A stretch of 64,000 nucleotides of DNA from Dickeya undicola (GCF_000784735.1 NZ_JSYG01000033.1:46506-110505), one strand, 5' to 3'; shown: positions 1 through 8,357, counted from the first letter of the stretch. The notes: a model not told the origin generated them from the sequence alone. Made by a program: numbers and translations.

Positions 1-255
1 TTCATCAACCCACAGACTCACACCGCAGATAAGTGCAACTTCTGCCGGGAAACCAATCTGGCAGCAGGCAAAAGACCGGCCTGCGTCGAGATCTGCCCGA
101 CCAAAGCGCTGGTGTTCGGCGATCTCAACGATCCGGATAGCGAGATCTCGAAAATGATCAAAAACAATCCGATCTACCGCAGCAAAGTCTACCTGGGCAC
201 CGGCCCCAACCTCTACCGCATCCCCGGTAAATACGGAGAGAGCGACCATGCATAA
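1..255 (+). CDS. NrfC-like 4Fe-4S ferredoxin subunit (3' part only)
   Basis: The gene enters from the left edge; 84 C-terminal residues are visible, ending in TAA at 253-255. A cluster-binding pattern is visible: Cys12 and Cys15 (CNFC), Cys28 and Cys32 (CVEICP), numbered from the first visible codon. This is typical of the electron-transfer subunits of NrfC/PhsB/DmsB type, which carry several 4Fe-4S clusters and pass electrons between a membrane quinol oxidase and a catalytic subunit. The stop overlaps the start of the NrfD-like gene (ATGCATAA), so the two are translationally coupled. Inference: it links the NrfD-like subunit to the flavin reductase encoded downstream. The N-terminal clusters and any signal peptide lie outside the window. 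Confidence 0.85.
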   Translation, partial: FINPQTHTADKCNFCRETNLAAGKRPACVEICPTKALVFGDLNDPDSEISKMIKNNPIYRSKVYLGTGPNLYRIPGKYGESDHA

Positions 256-1204
256 CGCTTTTCACTTTCACTCGCTGGTGTGGGACTGGCCAATTGCGGT
301 GTACCTGCTGCTGGTGGGGATCTCATCCGGGATGATGACGCTCACCCTGTTGTTTCGCCGCTATGTGCCGCAGGAATATCATCACGCCAACCCGCTGGTC
401 GTCGCCACCGCTATCGTAGCACCGCTGTCGGTCATGCTGGGATTGCTGATTCTGATTTTCCATCTGGCCCGGCCGCTGACCTTCTGGTATCTGCTGCTGT
501 TCTACAACCCGACGTCCATCATGTCGCTGGGTGTCATGCTGTTTCAGGTGTATTTGCTGGTGATGCTGCTGTGGCTGCTCGCGCTGTATCGCCAGCCATT
601 GCTGGGCTGGTGTGAAAACCGTCTGTCCGCTCGCCTGAATCAGACGTTCGCCAGCCTGCTGAACGCCCTCGTGCGCCGTATCCGCCTGCTGGAGAATCTG
701 CTGCTGGCGTTGGCGCTGCTACTGGGCTGTTATACCGGCTTTCTGCTCTCGGCGCTGAAGTCGTTCCCGCTGTTGAACAACCCGCTGCTGCCGGTGCTGT
801 TTCTGGTATCCGGCGTGACTTCCGGCATCGCCGTGATGCTGCTGGTGGCGTCATCATCGCGCTGGCGCGATGCCTGCCCGCAAACGCTGCACTTTTTGCA
901 CCAGTTGGAAAAACCGGTGGCGATCATCGAACTGTGTTTGCTGTTCGCCTTTTTCATCGGCCTGCTGTTGGGTGGCGGGCAGAAAACCGTCGCGGCACAG
1001 GCGGCGTTGAGCGGCTTCTGGGGCGCGGTGTTCTGGCTGGGGATTCTGGGAGCCGGTATTCTCGTGCCGATGGCCGCGGGTGCCATACCCGCGTGGCGTC
1101 ATGCTGGCGGCCGACTGACATTGACCACCGCCACACTGAGTCTGCTCGGTGTATTTTTACTGCGACTGTTCGTGCTGTACGCCGGACAGATGACGGTAGC
1201 CTGA
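248..1204 (+). CDS. NrfD/PsrC-like membrane quinol oxidoreductase subunit
   Basis: This 318-residue protein is very hydrophobic, with about eight to nine predicted membrane helices, and fits the NrfD/PsrC polysulfide-reductase membrane-anchor family in length and layout. Members oxidise or reduce menaquinol in the cytoplasmic membrane and exchange electrons with a partner ferredoxin. The start ATG overlaps the stop of the NrfC-like gene. The pairing NrfC-NrfD is common to nitrite, polysulfide, tetrathionate and related respiratory complexes. Here no molybdopterin or multihaem catalytic subunit is visible downstream. Instead an FMN-binding protein and an FAD reductase follow in the same direction, suggesting a flavin-based terminal reductase. 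Family assignment is firm; the partner is inferred. Confidence 0.85.
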   Translation: MHNAFHFHSLVWDWPIAVYLLLVGISSGMMTLTLLFRRYVPQEYHHANPLVVATAIVAPLSVMLGLLILIFHLARPLTFWYLLLFYNPTSIMSLGVMLFQVYLLVMLLWLLALYRQPLLGWCENRLSARLNQTFASLLNALVRRIRLLENLLLALALLLGCYTGFLLSALKSFPLLNNPLLPVLFLVSGVTSGIAVMLLVASSSRWRDACPQTLHFLHQLEKPVAIIELCLLFAFFIGLLLGGGQKTVAAQAALSGFWGAVFWLGILGAGILVPMAAGAIPAWRHAGGRLTLTTATLSLLGVFLLRLFVLYAGQMTVA

Positions 1205-1206
1205 TC

Positions 1207-2586
1207 ATGACCGGCTCACGTGCGCTGTTCTGGCTGGCATCAGTGGCGTTCTTCATGCAATCGCTGGATACCACCATGCTGTATGTCGCCATTCCGGCGA
1301 TAGCGCGCACGTTGCACCAGCCGGTACTGCGCATGGAGCCGGTCGTGATGGCTTACCTCATCGCCGTGGTGGCGTTCACCCCGATCAACAGCTGGCTAAG
1401 CCAGCGGCTGGGAGAACGGCGCACCTGCCAGTTGGCATTGTTGATATTTATCGCAGGTTCACTGTTGTGCAGCCAGGCCACGTCAGGCGCTGCACTGGCG
1501 GTCTGGCGCTGCCTGCAAGGCATCGGCGGGGCACTGTTGCTGCCGGTGCTCCGCACTCAGGTGCTACGTACGACGGCTCCCGAACAAAAACTGCCCTTTC
1601 TTAACCGCATGACACTGCTCGGCCTGCTTGGCACCCTGACCGGCCCACTGGCGGGCAGCCTGCTGACCGATGTCTTCGGCTGGCGCGCCATTTTCCTCGC
1701 GCCGATCCCGCTGTCGCTGTTGTGCCTGTGGCTGACCGGATACGCCATTGCGGATGGCGTCACGCCGTCGTCACGCCGTATTCCGCTACGTAGCCTGCTA
1801 CTGCTGACCGCCGCGCTGTCGTTGTTTGCCTTGCTGCTGGTCACCGCCCCCAAAAATCTGCTGCCGTTACCGGTGCTGACGCTGCTTGCGCTGGCGGGCG
1901 GCGGCTGTGGCTGGTTGTACCTGCACGGTGATCGTCATGCACGCGAAGCGCTACTGCCTACCTCGCTGTTCGGCATTCGTACCTTTTATGTCGGCGTGTG
2001 GGGTGGCGTACTGACCCGGCTGCTGCTGGCGTCAATACCAGTGCTGATTTCGCTGGTGACCCAGACCACGCTTGGCCTGCCACCCGCGATGGCTGGAATC
2101 ATCATGCTGCTGTTTTCCACCGGTGCCCTGCTCGCCAAGCTGCTGTTTGAACCGCTGGTGCGTCGTGCGGGTTATCGCCAGTTGCTGATCGCCGCCACGT
2201 TGCTGGCGGCCATCGCGGTGCTGGCGCTCGGTGCCGCCATCCAGCACCAATCGCTGTCGTGCATCGGCGTGCTGTCCGGCTTGCTCGGCGTACTAACCGC
2301 GCTGCTGCACTCGGCGGAAAGCACGCTCGCCTGCTGCCATCTGGAAAACGATACCTGTAACAGCGGCAACAACATCCTGCTGCTGAGCCAACTGCTGGCG
2401 GTGATGCTAAGCATGGCACTGACCTTTCCGGCGCTGCGGGCGCTCTCGCGCCTGTCGCCGTGGCTACACATCAGCCCGTTTAGCCTGCTGCTCGTGCTGC
2501 TCGGGGTTGGCCTGGCCCTGAGCTGTCTACTGTTTCGTCATCTCGGCCATGAGGACGGGAACGTATTGCTGTCGCCGTCCCCCTGA
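1207..2586 (+). CDS. MFS transporter, DHA2/MdtD-like
   Basis: I place the start at the ATG at 1207, two bases after the nrfD-like stop; the open frame extends further upstream only as an overlap with nrfD. The 459-residue product begins with the DHA2-type opening (FMQSLDTTMLYVAIPAIA), followed by WRCLQGIGGALLLPVLR and a conserved GWRAIF motif. It resembles the 14-helix drug:proton antiporter branch that includes MdtD. Its position inside a reductase operon suggests it may move the reductase substrate or product rather than a drug, but this is inference. Substrate cannot be read from sequence. Length agrees with MdtD-type proteins (about 470 residues). Confidence 0.8.
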   Translation: MTGSRALFWLASVAFFMQSLDTTMLYVAIPAIARTLHQPVLRMEPVVMAYLIAVVAFTPINSWLSQRLGERRTCQLALLIFIAGSLLCSQATSGAALAVWRCLQGIGGALLLPVLRTQVLRTTAPEQKLPFLNRMTLLGLLGTLTGPLAGSLLTDVFGWRAIFLAPIPLSLLCLWLTGYAIADGVTPSSRRIPLRSLLLLTAALSLFALLLVTAPKNLLPLPVLTLLALAGGGCGWLYLHGDRHAREALLPTSLFGIRTFYVGVWGGVLTRLLLASIPVLISLVTQTTLGLPPAMAGIIMLLFSTGALLAKLLFEPLVRRAGYRQLLIAATLLAAIAVLALGAAIQHQSLSCIGVLSGLLGVLTALLHSAESTLACCHLENDTCNSGNNILLLSQLLAVMLSMALTFPALRALSRLSPWLHISPFSLLLVLLGVGLALSCLLFRHLGHEDGNVLLSPSP

Positions 2587-2645
2587 ACAGGCGGCTCGGT
2601 TTTTTATTCATCAACATGTCGTTAATTAACAGAGTGAAATCACGT

Positions 2646-2996
2646 ATGAAGAGACGTTCAATCACATTACTCATCAGCCTGCTTTGTGCCGCCAGCACCG
2701 CCGCCGTGGCGCAAAGTGATCAATTCAAGGCCGGGACTTATTCCGCCGCTAAGCAGGGCATCGGCGGCGATGTCACCGTCACTCTGGAGGTGGATGCGAA
2801 CGGCACGGTCAACAAGGCCAGCATCGACGCCCCGTCGGAAACGCCGGAAGTGGGCGGTGAAGCCGCTCAGGAACTGGCGAAAACCATGACCGACAAAAAG
2901 ACCATCAATGTCGATGGCGTTTCCGGTGCCACCATGACCAGCGGTGCCGTGCATGACGCGGCACAAGAAGCTTACGAAAAAGCCCGTCTGCACTGA
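2646..2996 (+). CDS. small periplasmic FMN-binding protein
   Basis: From the ATG at 2646 the product has 116 residues. It starts with a Sec signal peptide (MKRRSITLLISLLCAA, cleavage near AVAQS) and is followed by a single FMN-binding domain (PF04205 type) ending in VSGATMTSGAVHDAAQEA. The SGAT motif is the form to which ApbE-type enzymes attach FMN covalently through the Thr. An in-frame ATG at 2616 would add ten residues before the signal and is less likely. It lies directly upstream of the FAD reductase. In flavocytochromes and in urocanate reductase this domain is fused to the FAD domain, so here it appears to be a split, diffusible electron carrier. Confidence 0.85.
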   Translation: MKRRSITLLISLLCAASTAAVAQSDQFKAGTYSAAKQGIGGDVTVTLEVDANGTVNKASIDAPSETPEVGGEAAQELAKTMTDKKTINVDGVSGATMTSGAVHDAAQEAYEKARLH

Positions 2997-3068
2997 TTCA
3001 TGGCTGTCGGCGCTGCCCGGCCTGCCGTGTGTTATTTCGTGAAAACGATAAATAAAAAGGAAAACAAG

Positions 3069-4631
3069 ATGGCTCAATACCGAAGAACAATCCTTGCCGC
3101 CCTGTGCCTGTCGATGCTGGGGATGACCGCCGCCAATGCGGAGCAGGCGGCACCACAACCCGCCGCCAGTGCAGAACCGGCCAAACCGGCGGCACTCCCC
3201 AAAAGCGCTGACGTGGTGATCATCGGCGCGGGAGCGGCTGGCACCGCCGCCACCATGGCGGCAGCAGAGAAAGGTGCCAGCGTCGTATTGCTGGAAAAAC
3301 AGGGGGTGGTCGGCGGCACCGGCAACTTTGCTGAAGGGATTTTCGCCGCCAACAGCACCATGCAGAAACGTCAGGGCATCGTGGTCACGCCGGACATGGC
3401 GTTCAAAACCATCATGGAATACAGCCACTGGATGGCGAACCCGTTTGTGGTGCGCGCTTTCGTCAACCGCTCTGCCGACACCATCGAGTGGGTCAAATCC
3501 AAAGGTATCAAGTTTGAATACATCGGCCCCGGCGGGCCAGGCGGGATGTTGACCTGGCACGTGATCGACGGCCCCGGCCACGGTCGCCACCTGATCAAAA
3601 CCTTCCATGAACAGTTCAAAACCATGCCGGTCACCACGCTGGTGAAAACCGCCGGTAAAGAGCTGGTGATGAAGGACGGCAAAGTCGCCGGGGTGATCGC
3701 CGAAGGCAGCGACGGCAAACCGTTCCAGATCGACGCCAAAGCAGTAATCATCGCCACCGGCGGCTACGCCAACAACAAAGAGATGTTGCAAAAGTACGTG
3801 GCGGTGCCGGACACCATCATGGTGGGCAATATCGGCAAAGATGGCGATGGCATCAAAATGGCATGGAAAGCCGGAGCCAAAGAAGAAGGGATGGGCGTAG
3901 TGCAGTCCTACCGTCCTGGCCTGCCGGACTATGCGCCTAACTCCCAGTTACTGGCCGCCGCCCGTCAGCCGTATCTGTGGGTGGATCAACACGGCCGCCG
4001 TTTCACTGACGAATCCATCGTCATCATCTGGCCTCATGCCGGTAATGCACTAGCGAAAGCCGGTGGCGTGATGTATTCGGTGTTTGATGAAGACGCCCGC
4101 AAACACTTCGTCAACGACGGCATCGACGTGCCGATCGGCGAATGGGTGATCGCCAACACCAAGCTGGTGAAATTCGATGACGAGTTCACCAAAGAGAGCC
4201 AGAAAAACCGCGGCTATGTATTCAAGGCTAATACGCTGGACGAACTGGCGAAACAGATGGGCGTCGACGCCAGCGTGTTGAAACACACCGTTGACGACAA
4301 CAACCGCTTCGCCGCACAGAAACGGGACGAGGTGTTCAACAAGAATATGGATTACCTGCGCCCGATGAAGACCGGTCCGTTCTACGCGGTGAAAATGCTG
4401 CCAGCCGCACTCGGCACGCTGGGCGGTGTGAAGATCAACGAGAAGATGGAAGCGGTATCGCCAGCAGGCAATGCCGTGCCGGGGCTGTATGTCACTGGTA
4501 ACGATGCGGCGGGTATGTACGGCGACACCTACGACCTGCTGCTGGGCGGCGGCACCTTCGGCTTTGCGCTCAACTCAGGTCGCATGGCGGCAGAAAACGC
4601 CCTCGCGTATCTCCACTTCACTAAAAAGTAA
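3069..4631 (+). CDS. periplasmic FAD-dependent reductase, fumarate-reductase/urocanate-reductase superfamily
   Basis: The start at 3069 follows AAAAGGAAAACAAG. The 520-residue product has a Sec signal peptide (first about 24 residues, ending ANAEQ) and a Rossmann FAD site at residues 53-58 (GAGAAG) followed by VVLLEK. It belongs to the FAD_binding_2 flavoproteins, which in the periplasm reduce fumarate, urocanate and related unsaturated acids. The C-terminal block reads GNDAAGMYGDTYDLLLGGG, where classic fumarate reductases carry a GGVHG-type motif with the active-site His. The substrate is therefore open. It has no haem (no CxxCH) and no FMN domain; the FMN domain is the preceding gene. Electron supply is probably NrfD, NrfC, FMN protein, then this enzyme (inferred). 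Confidence 0.8.
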   Translation: MAQYRRTILAALCLSMLGMTAANAEQAAPQPAASAEPAKPAALPKSADVVIIGAGAAGTAATMAAAEKGASVVLLEKQGVVGGTGNFAEGIFAANSTMQKRQGIVVTPDMAFKTIMEYSHWMANPFVVRAFVNRSADTIEWVKSKGIKFEYIGPGGPGGMLTWHVIDGPGHGRHLIKTFHEQFKTMPVTTLVKTAGKELVMKDGKVAGVIAEGSDGKPFQIDAKAVIIATGGYANNKEMLQKYVAVPDTIMVGNIGKDGDGIKMAWKAGAKEEGMGVVQSYRPGLPDYAPNSQLLAAARQPYLWVDQHGRRFTDESIVIIWPHAGNALAKAGGVMYSVFDEDARKHFVNDGIDVPIGEWVIANTKLVKFDDEFTKESQKNRGYVFKANTLDELAKQMGVDASVLKHTVDDNNRFAAQKRDEVFNKNMDYLRPMKTGPFYAVKMLPAALGTLGGVKINEKMEAVSPAGNAVPGLYVTGNDAAGMYGDTYDLLLGGGTFGFALNSGRMAAENALAYLHFTKK

Positions 4632-4639
4632 TGCCTTTC

Positions 4640-4663
4640 GTCCCCCACGGCGTGGGGGACTTT
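4640..4663. terminator. hairpin between the reductase gene and alkB
   Basis: GTCCCCCAC (4640-4648) pairs perfectly with GTGGGGGAC (4652-4660) around a three-base loop, followed by TTT on the plus strand. It lies between convergent genes and could terminate the reductase operon. On the minus strand it is preceded by the alkB stop. Confidence 0.7.
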
Positions 4664-5316
4664 CACACTTTGCGAAAGGTGAGATTGAAGCGAACCTCAT
4701 CCGACATTCCCGTCGGCAAGGGTCCATTCCTGAGCGGTAAAATAGTATGGTAATACAGCCGTGAAGGACCGCCCCACACCACCACATCGCCATGCATCAG
4801 CGCCAGACGCTGACACGGGTCGCTGCGCTTTTCCCCACCAAACAGAAACACCGCGCTTAACCCCAGCGAAACGGAAACAATCGGCTGGCGCAAGTCCTGC
4901 TCGTCTTTGTCCTGATGCAACGACAGTTTAGCGCCGACGGAGTAGCGGTTAATCAGGCAAGCATCGGGCGCGAAACCATCATAGCCCGCCTCGTGCGCCG
5001 CCGCCTGAGATAACGATAAGAAACAGGCGGGCATAGCAGGCCACGGCCGACCGGTCAGCGGATCCTGCGCGCTGTAGCGATACCCTCGTTCGTCGCTCAC
5101 CCAGCCCAGCGGCCCGCAGTTACTCATCGCCACCGACATGGTATGCCCGCCCGGCGTCACCATGTGACGAAACGGCGACGGCTGGGTCACCTGTTCCAGC
5201 GCGGCCAGCAATGCTCCGGCCTGTTGCCAGGCGAAACCGCGCAGCAGCATCGCGCCCGGTGCCAGCGTTTCATTCCGGCGTTCCGGCGGCTCATCGGCAA
5301 ACAGTTCAAAATTCAT
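4663..5316 (-). CDS. alkB: alpha-ketoglutarate-dependent DNA dioxygenase AlkB
   Basis: The 217-residue product matches AlkB in length and residues. The Fe(II) ligands are seen as His134-x-Asp136 (LHQDKDE) and His190 (LYYHT), and the two 2-oxoglutarate arginines as Arg209 and Arg215 (VRFNLTFRK). AlkB oxidatively removes methyl groups from 1-methyladenine and 3-methylcytosine in single-stranded DNA and RNA, releasing formaldehyde. It is transcribed alone here, convergent with the reductase operon and divergent from an alkA-like glycosylase gene about 480 bases away. In E. coli alkB is co-transcribed with ada. I see no ada gene in this window. Confidence 0.95.
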   Translation of the reverse strand: MNFELFADEPPERRNETLAPGAMLLRGFAWQQAGALLAALEQVTQPSPFRHMVTPGGHTMSVAMSNCGPLGWVSDERGYRYSAQDPLTGRPWPAMPACFLSLSQAAAHEAGYDGFAPDACLINRYSVGAKLSLHQDKDEQDLRQPIVSVSLGLSAVFLFGGEKRSDPCQRLALMHGDVVVWGGPSRLYYHTILPLRNGPLPTGMSDEVRFNLTFRKV

Positions 5317-5792
5317 GCAAACCTCTGTCTAAATAACCAGTATTATCGAGTGTACGCGGTCAATGAACAGCTTGCCCGCGTTGTTTTACACGACACGATA
5401 ATTTCCCGGAATAGAACAAAACATATTGCTGAAAAACCTTTTTATTTACAGGCAATAGGTTTTTACGGCGTCAAAAACTGTGCTGAGGTGGGCGACTTCG
5501 CCGGGTGAGCGACAGGACGTCGCGAAAGTCCGTGCCGTGCCGGGAGCACGTCACGGGCGGCCCGAACAGCGAAGGCGAACGCCGAAGGTACCGCGCAGCG
5601 GCACAGTTTAGCCATCAGCCAGTGGTCAAGGAGAGGTGGCGTTGAACCTCTCCTTGTCGGGCGTGCGATAATGTTGCAAAGGAACAGCGGACGTTACCAC
5701 GCACGAAACTTTCCACTGTTCTGGCACAAATTCGCCTGTGACAAAACAACACGGCTGTTTGTCAACAGCCTCAAAAATAAGGATGCCACCGG
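5317..5792. other. intergenic region between alkB and the alkA-like gene
   Basis: No convincing gene. The left part (5317-5480) is the alkB upstream region. The part from about 5485 to 5672 is a GC-rich structured segment described separately as a possible dispersed repeat. The right part (5673-5792) should hold the alkA-like promoter. No sequence clearly matching an Ada box was identified by eye. Confidence 0.5.
5485..5672 (+). repeat. structured GC-rich segment, possible dispersed repeat
   Basis: This stretch differs in composition from the flanking AT-richer spacer. It contains a short hairpin GGCGACTTCGCC (5491-5502) and ends with a perfect 9-bp stem: AAGGAGAGG (5628-5636) with CCTCTCCTT (5647-5655) around a ten-base loop. 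Two overlapping frames run through most of it but neither has a convincing start. From memory, similar segments recur between genes in Dickeya and Pectobacterium genomes. I cannot verify copy number from one window. Confidence 0.4.
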
Positions 5793-6467
5793 ATGCCCCC
5801 ATCACTGCTCCCGCTTGACGAGCCGCAGGCTCTCGCTCATCTTGCCGCTATTGATGCGCACTGGGCGCGGCTAATCGAAGGTGTTGGGCATATTCGTTTT
5901 GAAAGCCGCCCGGCGCGCGAACCTTATGAGGCATTGATCCGGGCCGTCGCCAGCCAACAACTCAGCAATCGCGCCGCCGCGGCCATCATCGGTAAATTGC
6001 AGTTGCGCTTTGAGGTCGGTGAAGAGGGTTTTCCCTCCGCCCAGCAACTGTCGACATGCGAACCGGAGGTCTTGCGCCAATGCGGCTTTTCTGCCCGCAA
6101 AATCGATACGGTCAAAGGCATTGCCCAGGGGGTGCTGAACGGGCTGGTGCCAGGCCGGAAAGAGGCGGAGCATCTGGATGACGATACCTTGATCGAACGA
6201 TTGTGTACGCTGAAAGGCATCGGCCGCTGGACGGTGGAAATGCTGCTGATCTCCACGCTGGAGCGGATGGACATTATGCCGGTGGACGATCTCGGCATCA
6301 AACAGGGGTTTCGTTATCTGTATCGCCTGCCACAAGACCCAACACGCAAAGCGATGCTGGAGATGAGTGAACCCTGTCGTCCTTACCGCACGCTGGCTGC
6401 CTGGTATCTATGGCGTATTCCTCATATGCCGGATTACGCCGAATACCGGGCGTCACTGCGCCTATAA
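5793..6467 (+). CDS. DNA-3-methyladenine glycosylase II (AlkA-like)
   Basis: The 224-residue product is a helix-hairpin-helix glycosylase. The HhH element reads TLKGIGRWTVEMLL (about residues 139-152), followed by the catalytic-Asp region MPVDDLGIKQ with Asp166 as the likely catalytic residue. It removes alkylated bases such as 3-methyladenine to start base excision repair. It is shorter than E. coli AlkA (282) because it lacks the N-terminal domain, and resembles the short Mag1/YfjP-type enzymes. The start is taken at 5793; an ATAAGGATG sequence lies upstream. Convergent with the PACE gene downstream. Together with alkB it makes a local pair of alkylation-repair genes. Confidence 0.88.
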   Translation: MPPSLLPLDEPQALAHLAAIDAHWARLIEGVGHIRFESRPAREPYEALIRAVASQQLSNRAAAAIIGKLQLRFEVGEEGFPSAQQLSTCEPEVLRQCGFSARKIDTVKGIAQGVLNGLVPGRKEAEHLDDDTLIERLCTLKGIGRWTVEMLLISTLERMDIMPVDDLGIKQGFRYLYRLPQDPTRKAMLEMSEPCRPYRTLAAWYLWRIPHMPDYAEYRASLRL

Positions 6468-6499
6468 CGAACGCCCGTTTTACTCACTGAATCGTGCGG

Positions 6500-6964
6500 C
6501 TAGCGTCCTTGTACGGCGGTGGTCACTAGCCGCTCGCGCAGCAGGTCGTACAACCAGTTGTAGGCCACGGTATACGGCAGGAAGAACAGGAAGAAGCCAA
6601 TCTCCACCATTAGCGCCTGCCACAAGGTGATATCCAGCATCCACGCGGCCAGCGGCAAGCCAATCAGGATAAAGCCACCTTCGAAGCCCAGCGCGTGCCC
6701 TATGCGCACCCACAGGCCGCGTCTGACCCGGCTGCTCGGCCACAGGCGATCAAACAGGCTGTTGTACACCACGTTCCAGACCATTGCCACGCTAGACAGC
6801 ATTATCGACAGCGCGCCGACCTGCATAATGGAACGCCCAAGCACCCAGGCCCCTATCGGGGCACAAATCAGTAACGCCATGACTTCGAAACCGATGGCAT
6901 GAGCCATCCGCTCACGAAGTGTTTTTTGCCCATGGCACGCGTTGCGCTGGACTTGCTGTTGCAT
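6500..6964 (-). CDS. PACE-family efflux transporter
   Basis: I chose the ATG at 6964, which follows GAAGGAGAAACC; the longer frame from 6985 lacks such a site. The 154-residue product has four membrane helices in two repeated bacterial-transmembrane-pair units. Each unit carries an R-hAxGFE pattern (MAHAIGFEVMAL and IGHALGFEGGFIL), the hallmark of the PACE (AceI) family of proton-coupled exporters of chlorhexidine and short polyamines. It is transcribed divergently from a LysR-type regulator gene about 105 bases away, as in the aceI-aceR arrangement, suggesting local control. The actual substrate in this organism is unknown. Confidence 0.88.
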   Translation of the reverse strand: MQQQVQRNACHGQKTLRERMAHAIGFEVMALLICAPIGAWVLGRSIMQVGALSIMLSSVAMVWNVVYNSLFDRLWPSSRVRRGLWVRIGHALGFEGGFILIGLPLAAWMLDITLWQALMVEIGFFLFFLPYTVAYNWLYDLLRERLVTTAVQGR

Positions 6965-7069
6965 GGTTTCTCCTTCAGCCAACATGACGGCGATTGCGGG
7001 TTGCCATTCTCATCGAAATATCAAATAGTGTTAAGTTAGTTTCCATCAATAAAATAGATAGAGGTGGCA

Positions 7070-7936
7070 ATGCGTTATTCTCCCGAATCCCTGCTGGCGT
7101 TTATCGCCGCTGTCAATACCGGTTCGTTCTCTGCGGCGGCCCGTCATCTGCAAAAAAGCCAGTCCACCGTCAGTACAGCGGTGGCGAACCTGGAAGCAGA
7201 CCTGGGGCTGACACTGTTCGACAGGCGCGGCCATCAGCCGGTGCTGACCGATGAAGGACGCAAAGTGCTCAGCCACGTCAAAGCGATTTTGTCCGCCAGC
7301 GAGGCACTGGACGAGCTGGCTATTCGACTGGCGGACAAGGTGGAGCCGCGGCTGACCTTTGTGCTGTCGGACACCTGGCAGTGCCGTTACTACTACCCGG
7401 TATTACAACGTTTTGCCGAGCGTTTTCCTGATGTGGAGTTCGAGTGTCTGATTGCAGAGGACGAAGACGTCATCGACTTGCTACAGTCACAACGCGCCCA
7501 TGTCGGGGTGTTGCAAGCGCAAGCGCATTACCCCACCGATATTGCGGTATCCCGGCTACAGGTGAAAACCGAAATGGCGATCTACGCGGCCCACAACCAC
7601 CCGCTGGCGCAGCACGTGTCGGTAACGCCAGAACAGCTCGCCACCGCGCGCCAGTTGTGCCTTTACACCTATAGCCAGCGGGAACGACCGCAGTCAGAAG
7701 GCACTACCTGGTCTACGCCGTCGTACCTGATGCTGCTGGAAATGGCCGAGCAGGGGTTTGGCTGGAGCATCCTGCCGCGCTGGCTGGTGAACGAGTACGC
7801 GCACAACCGGCTGGTGGAACTGGCGCTACCCGGCTGGCCCCGGAAAATTGAGGTGGATATCGCCTGGTCCCGGCCTTCCCCTCCTGGCCCGGCGGGTTTG
7901 TGGCTAATTGATACCCTGCTGGAACAACGTGAGTGA
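7070..7936 (+). CDS. LysR-family transcriptional regulator
   Basis: The ATG at 7070 is preceded by GAGGTG at ideal spacing; a GTG two codons earlier is possible. The 288-residue product has the standard layout: N-terminal winged helix-turn-helix (SFSAAARHLQKSQSTVSTAV), linker helix and a periplasmic-binding-like effector domain. It lies divergently from the PACE exporter gene and the shared 105-base spacer is AT-rich, the usual setting for a regulator acting on its neighbour. It may instead, or also, act elsewhere. The effector is unknown. Confidence 0.88.
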   Translation: MRYSPESLLAFIAAVNTGSFSAAARHLQKSQSTVSTAVANLEADLGLTLFDRRGHQPVLTDEGRKVLSHVKAILSASEALDELAIRLADKVEPRLTFVLSDTWQCRYYYPVLQRFAERFPDVEFECLIAEDEDVIDLLQSQRAHVGVLQAQAHYPTDIAVSRLQVKTEMAIYAAHNHPLAQHVSVTPEQLATARQLCLYTYSQRERPQSEGTTWSTPSYLMLLEMAEQGFGWSILPRWLVNEYAHNRLVELALPGWPRKIEVDIAWSRPSPPGPAGLWLIDTLLEQRE

Positions 7937-8357
7937 ATATTCGCTATCAAGGTCTGAGGCCCAATTTAATTGGCGACCAATAAACCTTATTAATTTAATG
8001 GCTATTTAGGTGCACTTAATTAATTTAAATAAATGAATTAATATGGCACACACAGGGCATTTTTACCGACATCTACGCTATGTTTCTGTCAGGGATATAT
8101 TTTCGACGAAAACATGACGGAGATAAAAATAATGTGACTTGTTGGCGTAGTACTCCCAGCCATAAAGCCATAGTATGTGAGGCGGTATCCCTCAAGGGGC
8201 GCGGTACTGGCGCAAGTTAAGGAATATCACCCTACGTTTATTGCTTTTGTCGTCGTGCCCGAAGCGATTGACACAACAATAAGACCGGCGCAAAAGCCCT
8301 AGACGGAAAATAAGACCCAATGAATCACTCAATTATGCGGCTGCAAGTGAGAAGAAA
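7937..8357. other. 421-base spacer upstream of fumA
   Basis: No gene is visible. The left half is AT-rich with several TTAATTTAA-type runs; the right half contains TTGACA (8268-8273) as a possible -35 element. The length suggests a long regulated leader for the fumarase gene, as expected for a gene controlled by oxygen and carbon state. I could not identify a convincing FNR, ArcA or CRP site by eye. Confidence 0.4.

Noticed and set aside
934..1206. N-terminal extension of the MFS frame upstream of 1207
   Set aside because: It overlaps nrfD in another frame, has no membrane character, and the ATG at 1207 gives a family-typical N terminus.
2667..3791. 374-codon minus-strand ORF across the FMN-binding and flavoprotein genes
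   Set aside because: It is antisense to two well-supported genes, and its His/Gly/Asp-rich product is typical of the reverse frame of GC-rich genes.
5485..5672. Possible small protein gene with GTG start near 5506
   Set aside because: No ribosome site, an Arg-rich product without family features, and strong RNA-like pairing instead.
5671..5874. Small plus-strand ORF before the alkA-like gene
   Set aside because: It overlaps the start of the glycosylase gene in another frame and has no family-like features.
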